From positions 1 through 64,000 of the forward strand of contig NZ_JAUXXP010000017.1 in assembly GCF_030684895.1 (NCBI RefSeq): a stretch of DNA of 64,000 nt, in the 5' to 3' direction. Below the pieces are notes generated by a model. It had not been told where the DNA came from. It did no database searches and saw only the letters and a program-made list of their open reading frames with translations. The stretch comes from Pseudomonas sp. (lineage in GTDB: Bacteria; Pseudomonadota; Gammaproteobacteria; Pseudomonadales; Pseudomonadaceae). The translations under genes and the position numbers were made by a program. Every line of letters begins with the position of its first letter. The stretch's first letter is position 1. Positions 1 to 8,895 of this stretch are shown here, piece by piece.

Positions 1-122
1 CCGAGATCAACGTCACCAGCCCGACCTGCATCCGCGAGATCGATGCCGCCTTCGATACGCGCATCGGCGAGCAGCTGATGGACAAGATTGCCGAGAAGCT
101 CAATGCGCGCAGTGCTTCATAG
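1..122 (+). CDS. gshB: Glutathione synthetase, 3' end only
   Basis: This is the last 39 codons of a gene that begins before the window; the frame starts at base 3 and ends with TAG. The tail INVTSPTCIREID matches the conserved C-terminal part of GshB, the ATP-grasp enzyme that joins gamma-glutamylcysteine and glycine to make glutathione in the cytoplasm. The next gene is a TonB-like protein, the neighbour expected in Pseudomonas. Only the end of the protein can be judged, so intactness is unknown. Confidence 0.93.
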   Translation, partial: EINVTSPTCIREIDAAFDTRIGEQLMDKIAEKLNARSAS

Positions 123-178
123 ACTTTTCCATGCGCCCTCGGCAGACTGCGCGGCAACCTGAGCAGACCCGACACGCG

Positions 179-1075
179 ATGAACGCAGCAGCCCAACTCC
201 CTGAACTTTCCAGCGCCGGCGTACAGCCGGCGGACCGCCTGGGCTTTACCCTGTTCCTCGCCGCTGTGCTGCATGCTGCGCTGATCCTCGGCCTGGGCTT
301 TACCCTGGCCGAGCCGAGCCAAATCAGCAAAACCCTGGAAATCACCCTCTCCACCTTCAAAAGCGAAGAAAAGCCCAAAGAAGCCGACTTCCTAGCCCAG
401 GACAACCAGCAAGGCAGTGGCACCCTGGAGCACAAGGCCGCGCCGAAAACCACCGAGCAGGCGCTGTTTCAGGACAGCGAAGTCAAACGCGTTACCCCGC
501 CCGCCGCGCCGCAACAACCGGCCGTACGCCAGCAAGCACCGAAGGCCGCCGTCGCCACCCACACCCCGCAACAGCAGAAAACCCCGGTCAAGCGCGAAGA
601 AGCCAAACCCACGCCACAAGCGCGACCAGCGCCGGTGTTCGACAGCGCGCAACTGTCGTCGGAGATCGCCAGCCTGGAAGCCGAACTGGCCCAGGAAGTC
701 CAGCAATACGCCAAACGTCCGAAGATCCACCGCCTCAACGCCGCCTCGACCATGCGCGACAAAGGTGCCTGGTATAAGGATGAGTGGCGCAAGAAAGTCG
801 AGCGGGTCGGTAACCTCAACTACCCGGATGAAGCGCGCCGCCAGGGCATCTACGGCAGCCTGCGCCTGCTGGTGTCGATCAACCGCGACGGCACCCTGTA
901 TGAAGTGCAGGTGCTGGAGTCCTCAGGCCAGCGCACGCTCGACCAGGCCGCTCTGCGCATTGTGCGCCTGGCTGCACCGTTCGCCCCCTTTACCGGCGAC
1001 CTAGCCGACATCGACCGACTGGAAATCATCCGCACTTGGCGCTTCGAGCGTGGCGACCGCCTGTCGAGCAACTGA
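179..1075 (+). CDS. tonB3: TonB-family energy transducer (TonB3-like)
   Basis: About 298 residues with TonB architecture. There is one N-terminal membrane helix (about residues 22-42), then a long Pro/Lys/Gln/Glu-rich periplasmic stretch (about 55-160), then a C-terminal TonB-type domain containing YPDEARRQGIYGSLRLLV and a terminal TWRFERGD. TonB proteins couple the proton gradient, through ExbB/ExbD, to outer-membrane processes; no exbB/exbD lies here. In P. aeruginosa the tonB gene next to gshB is tonB3, linked to twitching motility, which fits pilU/pilT a few kb downstream. An in-frame ATG at 131 would add 16 residues. Neither start has a strong ribosome site; 179 was chosen because the helix then lies nearer the N-terminus. 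Confidence 0.85.
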   Translation: MNAAAQLPELSSAGVQPADRLGFTLFLAAVLHAALILGLGFTLAEPSQISKTLEITLSTFKSEEKPKEADFLAQDNQQGSGTLEHKAAPKTTEQALFQDSEVKRVTPPAAPQQPAVRQQAPKAAVATHTPQQQKTPVKREEAKPTPQARPAPVFDSAQLSSEIASLEAELAQEVQQYAKRPKIHRLNAASTMRDKGAWYKDEWRKKVERVGNLNYPDEARRQGIYGSLRLLVSINRDGTLYEVQVLESSGQRTLDQAALRIVRLAAPFAPFTGDLADIDRLEIIRTWRFERGDRLSSN

Positions 1076-1125
1076 ATCTGCACTAGGCGCTTGAGGCTTG
1101 CAGCTTGAAGCTCCAAACTAGTGCC

Positions 1126-1695
1126 ATGAAAGACGCCAGCCCCAGCTACCTCAAGCACCACTTCCTGATTGCCATGCCGCACATGGCCGATCCGCATTTC
1201 GCGCAGACCGTCACCTACCTGATCGACCACAACGCGTTCGGCGCCATGGGCCTGGTGATCAACAAGCCCAATGGCCTCAACCTGGCTGACGTACTTGAGC
1301 AGCTGCGCCCGGATGACGAGCCGCCCGCGCTGTGCCAAAGCCTGCCGATTTTTACCGGCGGCCCGGTGCAAACCGATCGCGGCTTTGTCCTGCATCCCAG
1401 CGGCCCGCAGTTTCAGGCCACCCTGGAGTTGGGCGAACTGGGCCTGTCGACCTCCCAGGACGTGCTGTTCGCGATTGCCGATGGCAGCGGCCCGGAGAAA
1501 TACCTGATCACCCTCGGTTACGCCGGCTGGGAAGCCGGACAGCTCGAAGCCGAACTGGCCGACAACGCCTGGCTGACCTGCCCGGCCGATAACACCATCC
1601 TCTTCGACTTGCCTTTCGACCAGCGCCTGAATGCCGCAGCCGCGCGCCTGGGCGTCAACCTCAGCCTGCTCACCTCACAAGCCGGGCACGCCTGA
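1126..1695 (+). CDS. yqgE: YqgE/AlgH family protein
   Basis: A 189-residue DUF179 protein. The N-terminus YLKHHFLIAMPHMADPHF and the internal MGLVINKP and FTGGPVQ segments are family signatures. AlgH has been linked to alginate regulation in P. aeruginosa, but its biochemical role is unsettled. The ATG at 1126 is preferred over the in-frame ATG at 1105 because family members begin just before SYLKHHF. Its TGA overlaps the ATG of ruvX by one base, so the two are probably translationally coupled. Confidence 0.93.
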   Translation: MKDASPSYLKHHFLIAMPHMADPHFAQTVTYLIDHNAFGAMGLVINKPNGLNLADVLEQLRPDDEPPALCQSLPIFTGGPVQTDRGFVLHPSGPQFQATLELGELGLSTSQDVLFAIADGSGPEKYLITLGYAGWEAGQLEAELADNAWLTCPADNTILFDLPFDQRLNAAAARLGVNLSLLTSQAGHA

Positions 1696-2138
1696 TGGCC
1701 GAGGCGAATGCAAAACCACTGCGCCTGCTGCTGGGCTTCGATTACGGCAGCAAACAGATCGGCGTTGCGGTCGGTCAGGTGATCACCGGCCAGGCTCGTG
1801 AGCTGTGCATCCTCAAGGCACAAAACGGTGTGCCTGACTGGCAAAAGGTCGAAGCGCTGATCAAGGAATGGCAACCGGACGCCATCGTCGTCGGTCTGCC
1901 ATTGAACATGGACGGCACGAAAAGCGAGATGAGCGACCGCGCCGAGAAATTCGCCCGCCGGCTCAATGGCCGCTTTAACCTGCCCGTGCACACCCACGAC
2001 GAACGCCTGACCACCTATGAAGCCAAAGGCCAGCGCCTGCAGCAAGGGCAGAATAGCGGCTACCGCGAGCGCCCGGTCGACGCCCTGGCCGCCGCCCTGC
2101 TGTTACAGGGCTGGCTCGAAGAAAATTGCCTGGGCTGA
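1695..2138 (+). CDS. ruvX: Holliday junction resolvase-like RuvX/YqgF
   Basis: A 147-residue protein of the usual YqgF length. It has the RNase H-like first-strand motif [16 protein letters not shown], the middle [16 protein letters not shown] and the late acidic region [10 protein letters not shown]. The family processes pre-16S rRNA in E. coli and is related in fold to RuvC resolvases. The start overlaps the stop of yqgE by one base, and pyrR follows after about 30 bases in the same direction. Confidence 0.94.
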   Translation: MAEANAKPLRLLLGFDYGSKQIGVAVGQVITGQARELCILKAQNGVPDWQKVEALIKEWQPDAIVVGLPLNMDGTKSEMSDRAEKFARRLNGRFNLPVHTHDERLTTYEAKGQRLQQGQNSGYRERPVDALAAALLLQGWLEENCLG

Positions 2139-2169
2139 CGCCCACTTAGTTTGTACCTGGAGTGTTGCC

Positions 2170-2676
2170 ATGAGCTTACCCAACCCGGCCGAACTGCTAC
2201 CGCAAATGGCCGACGCCCTGACCCGCCACCTGAATCAGCGGCAGATCAGCGAACCGCGCTTTATCGGCATCCGCACCGGCGGCGTCTGGGTTGCTCAGGC
2301 GCTAATGGAAGCCCTCGGCCGCGACGACGCACTGGGCATCCTCGATGTGTCCTTCTACCGTGACGACTTTACCCAGAACGGCCTGCACCCGCAGGTGCAA
2401 CCCTCCGAGCTGCCGTTCGAGATCGAAGGCCAACACCTGGTGCTGATCGATGACGTGCTGATGAGTGGCCGCACCATTCGCGCCGCGCTCAATGAGCTGT
2501 TCGACTACGGCCGCCCGGCCAGCGTAACCCTGGTCAGCCTGCTCGACCTGAATGCCCGCGAGCTGCCGATCCGCCCGGACGTGGTCGGTGCCACCCTGTC
2601 GCTGGACGGCGACCAGCGGGTAAAATTGTCCGGCCCCACGCCGCTGACCCTCGAACTCCAGACGCTTGCCCACTGA
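2170..2676 (+). CDS. pyrR: PyrR bifunctional regulator / uracil phosphoribosyltransferase
   Basis: A 168-residue type I phosphoribosyltransferase. The PRPP-binding loop reads [17 protein letters not shown], the classic PRT motif, and [12 protein letters not shown] forms the N-terminal loop. PyrR proteins bind uridine nucleotides and can regulate pyr mRNA; in pseudomonads the gene commonly precedes pyrB. The start is the ATG at 2170 ([10 protein letters not shown]). A longer reading from 2017 overlaps ruvX in another frame and is not credible. pyrB begins 10 bases after the stop. Confidence 0.95.
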   Translation: MSLPNPAELLPQMADALTRHLNQRQISEPRFIGIRTGGVWVAQALMEALGRDDALGILDVSFYRDDFTQNGLHPQVQPSELPFEIEGQHLVLIDDVLMSGRTIRAALNELFDYGRPASVTLVSLLDLNARELPIRPDVVGATLSLDGDQRVKLSGPTPLTLELQTLAH

Positions 2677-2686
2677 GACTCGCCAG

Positions 2687-3697
2687 ATGACGACCCTAGC
2701 CACCAAGCGCCCGCTGCAGCTGAATGACCAAGGCCAACTGCGCCACTTCCTGTCCCTCGACGGCCTACCGCGCGAGCTGCTGACGGAAATCCTCGACACC
2801 GCCGACTCCTTCCTCGAAGTCGGCGCCCGTGCAGTGAAGAAAGTCCCGCTGCTGCGCGGCAAGACCGTGTGCAACGTGTTCTTCGAGAACTCCACCCGTA
2901 CCCGTACCACCTTCGAGCTGGCGGCCCAGCGCCTGTCTGCCGACGTGATCACCCTCAACGTGTCGACCAGCTCGACCAGCAAGGGTGAAACCCTGTTCGA
3001 CACCCTGCGCAACCTCGAAGCCATGGCCGCCGATATCTTCGTGGTGCGCCATGCCGACTCCGGTGCCGCGCACTTTATTGCTGAGCACGTGTGCCCCAAC
3101 CTGGCGATCATCAACGGCGGCGACGGCCGTCACGCCCACCCGACCCAGGGCATGCTCGACATGCTGACCATCCGCCGGCATAAGGGCAGCTTCGAAAACC
3201 TCTCGGTGGCCATCGTCGGCGACATCCTGCACTCGCGGGTGGCCCGCTCGAATATGCTTGCGCTGAAAACCCTCGGCTGCCCCGATATCCGCGTAATCGC
3301 GCCGAAAACCCTGCTGCCGGTCGGCATCGAGCAATACGGCGTGACCGTTTACAGCGACATGGCTGCAGGCCTCAAGGACGTCGACGTGGTGATCATGCTG
3401 CGCCTGCAGCGTGAGCGCATGACCGGCGGCCTGCTGCCCAGCGAGGGCGAGTTCTACCGCCTGTTCGGCCTGACTGAAGAACGCCTGAAGCTGGCCAAGC
3501 CAGATGCGCTTGTCATGCACCCGGGCCCGATCAACCGTGGCGTGGAGATCGAATCGGCAGTGGCCGATGGCCCGCAGTCGGTGATTCTCAATCAGGTCAC
3601 CTACGGCATCGCCATCCGCATGGCCGTGCTGTCCATGGCCATGAGCGGACAAAACGCCCAGCGCCAAATCAATCTAGATGCCGAGGAGCAAAACTGA
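2687..3697 (+). CDS. pyrB: Aspartate carbamoyltransferase catalytic chain
   Basis: A 336-residue enzyme for the committed step of pyrimidine synthesis, carbamoyl phosphate plus aspartate to carbamoyl aspartate. The carbamoyl-phosphate loop [14 protein letters not shown], the [17 protein letters not shown] segment and the [12 protein letters not shown] motif are all present. The start at 2687 ([12 protein letters not shown]) is preferred to the ATG at 2666, which lies inside pyrR. The stop overlaps the ATG of pyrC' by one base. Pseudomonas ATCase forms a large complex with the downstream inactive dihydroorotase, and both partners are here. Confidence 0.97.
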   Translation: MTTLATKRPLQLNDQGQLRHFLSLDGLPRELLTEILDTADSFLEVGARAVKKVPLLRGKTVCNVFFENSTRTRTTFELAAQRLSADVITLNVSTSSTSKGETLFDTLRNLEAMAADIFVVRHADSGAAHFIAEHVCPNLAIINGGDGRHAHPTQGMLDMLTIRRHKGSFENLSVAIVGDILHSRVARSNMLALKTLGCPDIRVIAPKTLLPVGIEQYGVTVYSDMAAGLKDVDVVIMLRLQRERMTGGLLPSEGEFYRLFGLTEERLKLAKPDALVMHPGPINRGVEIESAVADGPQSVILNQVTYGIAIRMAVLSMAMSGQNAQRQINLDAEEQN

Positions 3698-4968
3698 TGC
3701 GCATCCGTATCCTCGGTGCCCGCGTTATCGACCCCAGCAGCGGCCTCGATAAGCTTGCCGATATCTATATCGAAAGCGGCAAGATTCTCGCCATCGGCCA
3801 GGCGCCGGCCAGTTTCGTCGCCGAACAGAGCATCAACGCCCAGGGCCTGGTCGCTGCGCCGGGCCTGGTCGACCTTAACGTCGCCCTACGCGAGCCGGGT
3901 TATAGCCGCAAAGGCAGCATTGCCACAGAAACCCTGGCCGCAGCAGCCGGCGGCGTTACCAGCCTGTGCTGCCCGCCCTTTACCAAACCCGTGCTGGACA
4001 CCCCGGCGGTGGCCGAGCTGATTCTCGACCGCGCTCGCGAAGCCGGGCACACCAAGGTGTTCCCGATTGGCGCGCTGAGCAAAGGCCTCGAAGGCGAGCA
4101 GCTGGCCGAGCTGGTGGCGCTGCGCGACGCCGGTTGCGTGGCTTTCGGCAACGGCCTGGATAGCTTTCGCAATAACCGCACCCTGCGCCGCGCCCTAGAA
4201 TATGCAGCCACCTTCGACCTGACGGTGATCTTCCACTCTCAGGACCATGATCTGGCCGAAGGCGGCCTCGCTCATGAAGGCGCCACCGCCAGCTTCCTCG
4301 GCCTGCCGGGCATTCCGGAAACCGCCGAAACCGTGGCACTGGCCCGCGACCTGCTGCTGGTCGAACAGACCGGCGTGCGTGCACACTTCAGCCAACTGAC
4401 CAGCGCCCGTGGCGCCCAGCTGATCGCCGAGGCTCAGGCCCGTGGCCTGCCGGTCACCGCCGATGTGGCCTTGTATCAGCTGATTCTTACCGATGAAGCG
4501 CTGAGTGATTTCTCCAGCCTGTACCACGTACAGCCGCCGCTGCGCACCGCCGCTGACCGCGACGGCCTGCGCGCCGCAGTAAAAAGCGGGGTGATCTCGG
4601 CCATCGCCAGTCACCACCAGCCGCATGAGCGCGACGCCAAACTGGCACCCTTCGGCGCTACTGAGCCGGGCATCAGCAGCGTGCAACTGTTGCTGCCGCT
4701 GGCCATGAGCCTGGTGCAGGACGGCCTGCTCGACCTGCCCACCCTGCTCGCTCGCCTGAGCAGCGGCCCGGCGCAGGCGCTGCGCCTGCCAGCTGGCAAA
4801 CTGAGCGTGGGCGCACCCGCCGACCTGCTGCTGTTTGATCCACAAGCGTCCACTCTGGCCGGCGAAACCTGGTATTCAAAAGGTGCCAACTGCCCGTTTA
4901 TTGGCCACTGCCTGCCAGGTGCCGTGCGTTACACCTTGGTGGACGGGCACGTCAGCTACCAGGCTTAA
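3697..4968 (+). CDS. pyrC': Dihydroorotase-like subunit PyrC' lacking the metal-binding HxH
   Basis: A 423-residue amidohydrolase-fold protein of the long (type I) dihydroorotase group, next to pyrB. Active enzymes carry a D-x-H-x-H-x-R-x-P metal motif at the first strand. Here residues 59-67 read DLNVALREP, so both metal histidines are replaced (N61, A63). This matches the known non-catalytic PyrC' of Pseudomonas, which is needed to assemble the ATCase dodecamer rather than for catalysis. A true pyrC must lie elsewhere in the genome. A strong terminator follows 13 bases after the stop. Confidence 0.93.
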   Translation: MRIRILGARVIDPSSGLDKLADIYIESGKILAIGQAPASFVAEQSINAQGLVAAPGLVDLNVALREPGYSRKGSIATETLAAAAGGVTSLCCPPFTKPVLDTPAVAELILDRAREAGHTKVFPIGALSKGLEGEQLAELVALRDAGCVAFGNGLDSFRNNRTLRRALEYAATFDLTVIFHSQDHDLAEGGLAHEGATASFLGLPGIPETAETVALARDLLLVEQTGVRAHFSQLTSARGAQLIAEAQARGLPVTADVALYQLILTDEALSDFSSLYHVQPPLRTAADRDGLRAAVKSGVISAIASHHQPHERDAKLAPFGATEPGISSVQLLLPLAMSLVQDGLLDLPTLLARLSSGPAQALRLPAGKLSVGAPADLLLFDPQASTLAGETWYSKGANCPFIGHCLPGAVRYTLVDGHVSYQA

Positions 4969-4981
4969 AACCTGAACACAC

Positions 4982-5009
4982 AAAAAACCCCGCCTCGGCG
5001 GGATTTTTT
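4982..5009. terminator. Bidirectional intrinsic terminator
   Basis: A run of A's, a short GC hairpin (CCCGC, loop, GCGGG) and a run of T's lie between the convergent pyrC' and TM2-domain genes. The A-run on one side and T-run on the other let it serve both strands. Confidence 0.88.
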
Positions 5010-5022
5010 GTGTGCCGGAGAA

Positions 5023-5421
5023 TCAGCCGCGCTGGGCATTCTTGATCGACACCTGGGTGTTTAGTGTCCAAAAGTCATACAGCACGCCGAGCAGAAACAA
5101 GCCGCCGGTAAACAGGTAGATGATCCCAGTGATCCACTTGCCCTGGTACATGCGGTGCACGCCGAAAATGCCGAGGAAGGTCAGCAGAATCCAGGCCACG
5201 TTGTAATCGGTATCACCGGCGGTAAAGCGCAGGTCAGCCTCACGGTCCATCGCCGGGATCAGAAACAGGTCGATGATCCAACCGATAAACAGCAGGCCGA
5301 AGGTGAAGAACCAGATGGTTCCGGTTACTGGCTTGCCGTAATAGAAACGGTGCGCGCCGAGAAAACCGAAAATCCACAGCAGATAGCCGATAAGTTTGCT
5401 GTGCGTGTCCTGTCGCTGCAT
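5023..5421 (-). CDS. TM2-domain membrane protein
   Basis: A small 132-residue protein with two copies of the TM2 pattern. Each copy is a hydrophobic helix, a G-x-HR-x-Y-x-GK-x-x-TG linker (GAHRFYYGKPVTG, then GVHRMYQGKWITG) and a second helix. That gives about four membrane segments. TM2 proteins are widespread, but their bacterial function is not established. It is divergent from the radical SAM gene and convergent with pyrC', sharing a terminator with it. Confidence 0.85.
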   Translation of the reverse strand: MQRQDTHSKLIGYLLWIFGFLGAHRFYYGKPVTGTIWFFTFGLLFIGWIIDLFLIPAMDREADLRFTAGDTDYNVAWILLTFLGIFGVHRMYQGKWITGIIYLFTGGLFLLGVLYDFWTLNTQVSIKNAQRG

Positions 5422-5517
5422 AGGTGTGCTCCTGATGGCGGGTAACGCTTTGACGCCACACTCTACGCAAGGTTCGCCGCCTGGGGAAATCCAGCGCAGC
5501 CACCCGCATCGCCGCGC

Positions 5518-5546
5518 TTGAAGCCTCCACTGGATTGCTAAATACT
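5518..5546 (+). promoter_or_regulatory. Candidate sigma-70 promoter of the radical SAM gene
   Basis: TTGAAG at 5518-5523 and AATACT at 5541-5546 are separated by 17 bases and lie just upstream of the gene starting at 5577. The -10 partly overlaps the LexA-type box at 5545-5560, the geometry expected for a repressed promoter. Only the hexamers support it. Confidence 0.45.
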
Positions 5547-5560
5547 GTATGCATAACCAG
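5545..5560. promoter_or_regulatory. LexA (SOS) box
   Basis: CTGTATGCATAACCAG fits the gamma-proteobacterial LexA pattern CTG-N10-CAG with an AT-rich centre. It ends 16 bases before the start codon of the radical SAM gene, a position where LexA would block transcription. It suggests that the downstream two-gene unit is DNA-damage inducible. Confidence 0.75.
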
Positions 5561-5576
5561 TTAAGCAGGCAGCACC

Positions 5577-6788
5577 ATGCAGCTGATCGAAAAACTCACC
5601 GTCCTCGCCGACGCCGCCAAATACGACGCCTCCTGCGCCAGCAGCGGCGCACCCAACCGCAGCTCCAAGGGCAAGAGTGGAATCGGCTCGACCAATGGCA
5701 TGGGCATCTGCCACAGTTTTACCCCGGACGGGCGCTGCGTGGCGCTGCTGAAGATCCTGCTGACCAACTTCTGCCTGTATGACTGCCAGTACTGCGTCAA
5801 CCGCCGCTCCAGTGACGTGCCACGCGCCCGTTTTACTCCGGAAGAAGTGGTGACCCTGACCCTCGACTTCTACAAGCGCAACTGCATCAGCGGGTTGTTT
5901 CTCAGCTCCGGGATCATCCGCTCGGCCGACTACACCATGGAGCAGCTGATTCGCGTGGCCAAATTACTGCGCGAAGAGCATGAGTTTCGCGGCTATATCC
6001 ACCTCAAGACCATCCCCGACGCCGACCCACTGCTGATTGCCGAAGCCGGACGCTACGCCGACCGCCTCAGCGTGAATATAGAGCTGCCCACCGAAGCCAG
6101 CCTGATCCGCCTGGCCCCGGAGAAAAAGGTGCTCACCATCAAGCAAGCCATGCACTCGATCCATCAGGGTGAAAGCGAGGCCCGCGCGGAAAAGCGCGCA
6201 CCACGTTTCGCCCCGGCAGGGCAAAGCACGCAGATGATCATCGGCGCCGACGCCACCGATGACAGCACCATCCTGCACACCGCGGCCTCGCTCTACGGCG
6301 ACTACCGCCTGCGCCGGGTCTACTATTCGGCGTTCAGTCCAATCCCGCAAAGCCCGAATACCGTGCCGTTCGAAGCGCCGCCCTTGCTGCGCGAACACCG
6401 TCTGTATCAGGCTGATTTCCTGATGCGCGGCTACGGTTTCGAGGTGGGCGAACTGCTCAGCGGCCCCGGCAACCTGGCCCTGGATATCGACCCGAAACTG
6501 GCCTGGGCGTTGAATAACCGTGCGCACTTCCCAGTCGATCTAAACCGCGCCGAACCCTCGATGATCGCCCGCGTACCCGGCATCGGCGTGCTCAGCGCGA
6601 AACGCCTGGTCGCCCTGCGCCGGCAGAAACGTATCCGCTTCGAGGATCTGACGCGCCTGCGCTGCGCCCTGGAAAAGGCCAAGCCCTTTATCGTCACCCA
6701 GGATTACCGCCCCGTGCAGGCCAGCCGCGAGTCCCTGTTGCTACGCCAACAGCTCAGCGAAACGCCCGCACAGATGGCGCTGTGGTGA
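5577..6788 (+). CDS. Putative DNA modification/repair radical SAM protein
   Basis: A 403-residue radical SAM protein. The cluster-binding motif is C66-x3-C70-x2-C73 (CLYDCQYC). The C-terminus has a helix-hairpin-helix segment, VPGIGVLSAKRLVALRR, typical of non-specific DNA binding. Together these mark the family annotated as putative DNA modification/repair radical SAM proteins, whose partner is the DUF4130 protein encoded next. The exact reaction is unknown. Its TGA overlaps the next ATG by one base, and a LexA box lies immediately upstream, so an SOS-controlled repair role is inferred. Confidence 0.87.
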   Translation: MQLIEKLTVLADAAKYDASCASSGAPNRSSKGKSGIGSTNGMGICHSFTPDGRCVALLKILLTNFCLYDCQYCVNRRSSDVPRARFTPEEVVTLTLDFYKRNCISGLFLSSGIIRSADYTMEQLIRVAKLLREEHEFRGYIHLKTIPDADPLLIAEAGRYADRLSVNIELPTEASLIRLAPEKKVLTIKQAMHSIHQGESEARAEKRAPRFAPAGQSTQMIIGADATDDSTILHTAASLYGDYRLRRVYYSAFSPIPQSPNTVPFEAPPLLREHRLYQADFLMRGYGFEVGELLSGPGNLALDIDPKLAWALNNRAHFPVDLNRAEPSMIARVPGIGVLSAKRLVALRRQKRIRFEDLTRLRCALEKAKPFIVTQDYRPVQASRESLLLRQQLSETPAQMALW

Positions 6789-7666
6789 TGCAAAACGCGC
6801 AATTCGATGGCAGCTTTGCTGGCTGGCGTGAAGTAGCCAGAAGCCTGCTGCAGCAAGGCGTGCCGCCGCATCAGGTCAGCTGGCTGGGCGATGGCGACAG
6901 CGGCGGGCTGTTTGACCAGACGCCGATAAGCCTCAGCACCGCCGTAACAAGCCCCGCACCGCGCATTCCCAAGCAGCTGCTGGAGTTGCTGCAGAGCGCT
7001 GCACGTTTTCGCATTGAGGATCGCTGGAGCCTGCTCTATCGGATTCTCTGGCGCGTCGCCCAGGGTGATCGCGCCGCCATGCTGCCGGGCGATATTGACG
7101 GCAGCCAGCTGCATAAACGGCTGAAAGCGGTACGTCGTGAAGCCCACCACCTGCATGCCTTTCTACGCTTTCATCCACGCCCGGAAGCCGCCGAAGGACC
7201 GCAGCTGGTGGCCTGGCACGAACCGGCCCACGACATTCTGGCCAGCGCCAGCGGGCACTTTGCCGAGCGTCTGGGACGCAGTACCTGGTTGATTGCCACG
7301 CCAGATGACGGCGTGTATTGGGATGGCCAGCGCCTGCACTACCAACGGCCTTGCCCGAGTGAGTGGCAACGCCTGGCGCAAACGCCCGAGGATGAGGGTG
7401 AAGCGCTGTGGCTGGCCTATTACGGCAGCACCTTCAACCCAGCGCGACTGAATCGTAGCGCCCTGGAAACCAGCCTGCCGGTGCGTTTCTGGAAAAACCT
7501 GCCGGAAGGCCCGCTGATTCCACGCCTGATGAGCCAGGCCCGCGCCGGCGCGCAACGCGATGGCCAGGCCGAAGCCGTTGCGCGCCAGGGCGGCAAACGC
7601 ATTCGCCACACCCGCGCGCAGCCGCCAGCCGTCAGCGGAAACGCCGACCCGGATCTTCCTCGCTGA
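6788..7666 (+). CDS. DUF4130 (TIGR03915-type) putative DNA metabolism protein
   Basis: A 292-residue protein coupled by a one-base overlap to the radical SAM gene. The order DGSFAGWREVAR, a middle RIEDRWSLLYRILWRV helix, HHLHAFLRFHP, LVAWHEPAHDILA and TFNPARLN is that of the DUF4130 family. In many bacteria this domain is fused to a UdgX-like uracil-DNA glycosylase domain. Here the protein stops after a basic QGGKRIRHTR segment and has no such domain. The last 35 bases of the gene overlap the 3' end of pilU on the other strand. GTG codons at 6782 and 6785 are alternative starts. Confidence 0.8.
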   Translation: MQNAQFDGSFAGWREVARSLLQQGVPPHQVSWLGDGDSGGLFDQTPISLSTAVTSPAPRIPKQLLELLQSAARFRIEDRWSLLYRILWRVAQGDRAAMLPGDIDGSQLHKRLKAVRREAHHLHAFLRFHPRPEAAEGPQLVAWHEPAHDILASASGHFAERLGRSTWLIATPDDGVYWDGQRLHYQRPCPSEWQRLAQTPEDEGEALWLAYYGSTFNPARLNRSALETSLPVRFWKNLPEGPLIPRLMSQARAGAQRDGQAEAVARQGGKRIRHTRAQPPAVSGNADPDLPR

Positions 7667-8777
7667 CTTCCAGCGACAAGCCCTGGGCCATGCTGCTCAG
7701 ATGGTCGCCATCGGTTTCCGAACCGAGTTTGATCATCAGGCGCAGGTCGTTGGCCGAGTCCGCGTACAGCAGCGCATCTTCGTAGGTGATTTCGCCCTGG
7801 CTGTAGAGGTTGTACAGCGCCTGATCGAAGGTCTGCATGCCCAGCTCGGTGGAGCGCTTCATCAGCGCCTTGAGCTCGTGCACCTCACCCTTGCGGATCA
7901 GGTCGGCGGCCAGCGGGGTGTTGATCAATACCTCGATCACCGCGCGGCGGCCCTTGCCATCAGGAGTGGGGATCAACTGCTGGGCGACGATGGCCTTGAG
8001 GTTGAGCGACAGGTCCATCCATACCTGGTTCTGCCGGTCCGCCGGGAAGAAGTTGATGATGCGGTCCAGCGCCTGGTTGGCGTTGTTGGCGTGCAGCGTA
8101 GCCAAACACAGGTGGCCGGTTTCGGCGAAGGCCACGGCGTGGTCCATGGTCTCGCGGGTACGCACCTCACCAATCAGAATCACGTCCGGCGCCTGGCGCA
8201 GGGTGTTCTTCAGCGCCACCTCGAAGGACTCGGTGTCGATGCCGACTTCACGCTGGGTAACGATGCAGCTCTGGTGCTGGTGGATGTATTCGATCGGGTC
8301 TTCGATGGAAATGATGTGGCCGCTGCTGTTCTTGTTGCGGTAGCCGATCATCGCCGCCAGAGAGGTCGACTTACCGGTACCGGTTGCGCCGACAAACAGC
8401 ACCAGGCCGCGCTTGGTCAGGGCCAGCTTCTTGAGGATTTCCGGCAGCTTCAGCTCGTCCAGCGTCGGGATATTGGTCTCGATACGGCGCAGCACCATGC
8501 CAGCCAGGTTGCGCTGGTAGAAGGCGCTGACGCGGAAACGACCAACGCCACGGGCGCTGATGGCGAAGTTGCATTCGTGATTCTCGGTAAAGTCGCGGCG
8601 CTGCTGCTCGTTCATCACCGCATGCACGGTTTCGCGGGTCTGCTCCGGCGACATGGGCGTCTTGGTGATCGGCATGATCTTGCCGTTGACCTTCATCGAC
8701 GGCGGTACGCCAGCGGTAATAAACAGGTCGGAGCCGCCCTTTTCCACCATCAGGCGCAGCAGTTTTTCGAATTCCAT
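7632..8777 (-). CDS. pilU: Type IV pilus retraction ATPase PilU
   Basis: A 381-residue PilT/PilU-type hexameric ATPase. It shows the Walker A GATGTGKSTS (about residue 130), the Asp-box ISIEDPIEYIH, the Walker B-like ILIGEVRTRETM and the His-box TGHLCLATLHANNANQALDRI. PilU assists PilT in retracting type IV pili for twitching. It differs from pilT by its FEKLLRLMVEKGGSDLFITAGV N-terminus and its longer C-terminal tail. It lies 118 bases after pilT on the same strand, and its 3' end overlaps the convergent DUF4130 gene. Confidence 0.96.
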   Translation of the reverse strand: MEFEKLLRLMVEKGGSDLFITAGVPPSMKVNGKIMPITKTPMSPEQTRETVHAVMNEQQRRDFTENHECNFAISARGVGRFRVSAFYQRNLAGMVLRRIETNIPTLDELKLPEILKKLALTKRGLVLFVGATGTGKSTSLAAMIGYRNKNSSGHIISIEDPIEYIHQHQSCIVTQREVGIDTESFEVALKNTLRQAPDVILIGEVRTRETMDHAVAFAETGHLCLATLHANNANQALDRIINFFPADRQNQVWMDLSLNLKAIVAQQLIPTPDGKGRRAVIEVLINTPLAADLIRKGEVHELKALMKRSTELGMQTFDQALYNLYSQGEITYEDALLYADSANDLRLMIKLGSETDGDHLSSMAQGLSLEVSEEDPGRRFR

Positions 8778-8895
8778 CGTTGTTCGCCCATGTGCATCAC
8801 GCGGTTATGCAAGGCCAGCGGCAGACGCGTGAATTGCCGCTGGGCTGAACCCGACAAGCGACTGCCGGCCGGGTACGTTTCAAGTTCAAACGTGC

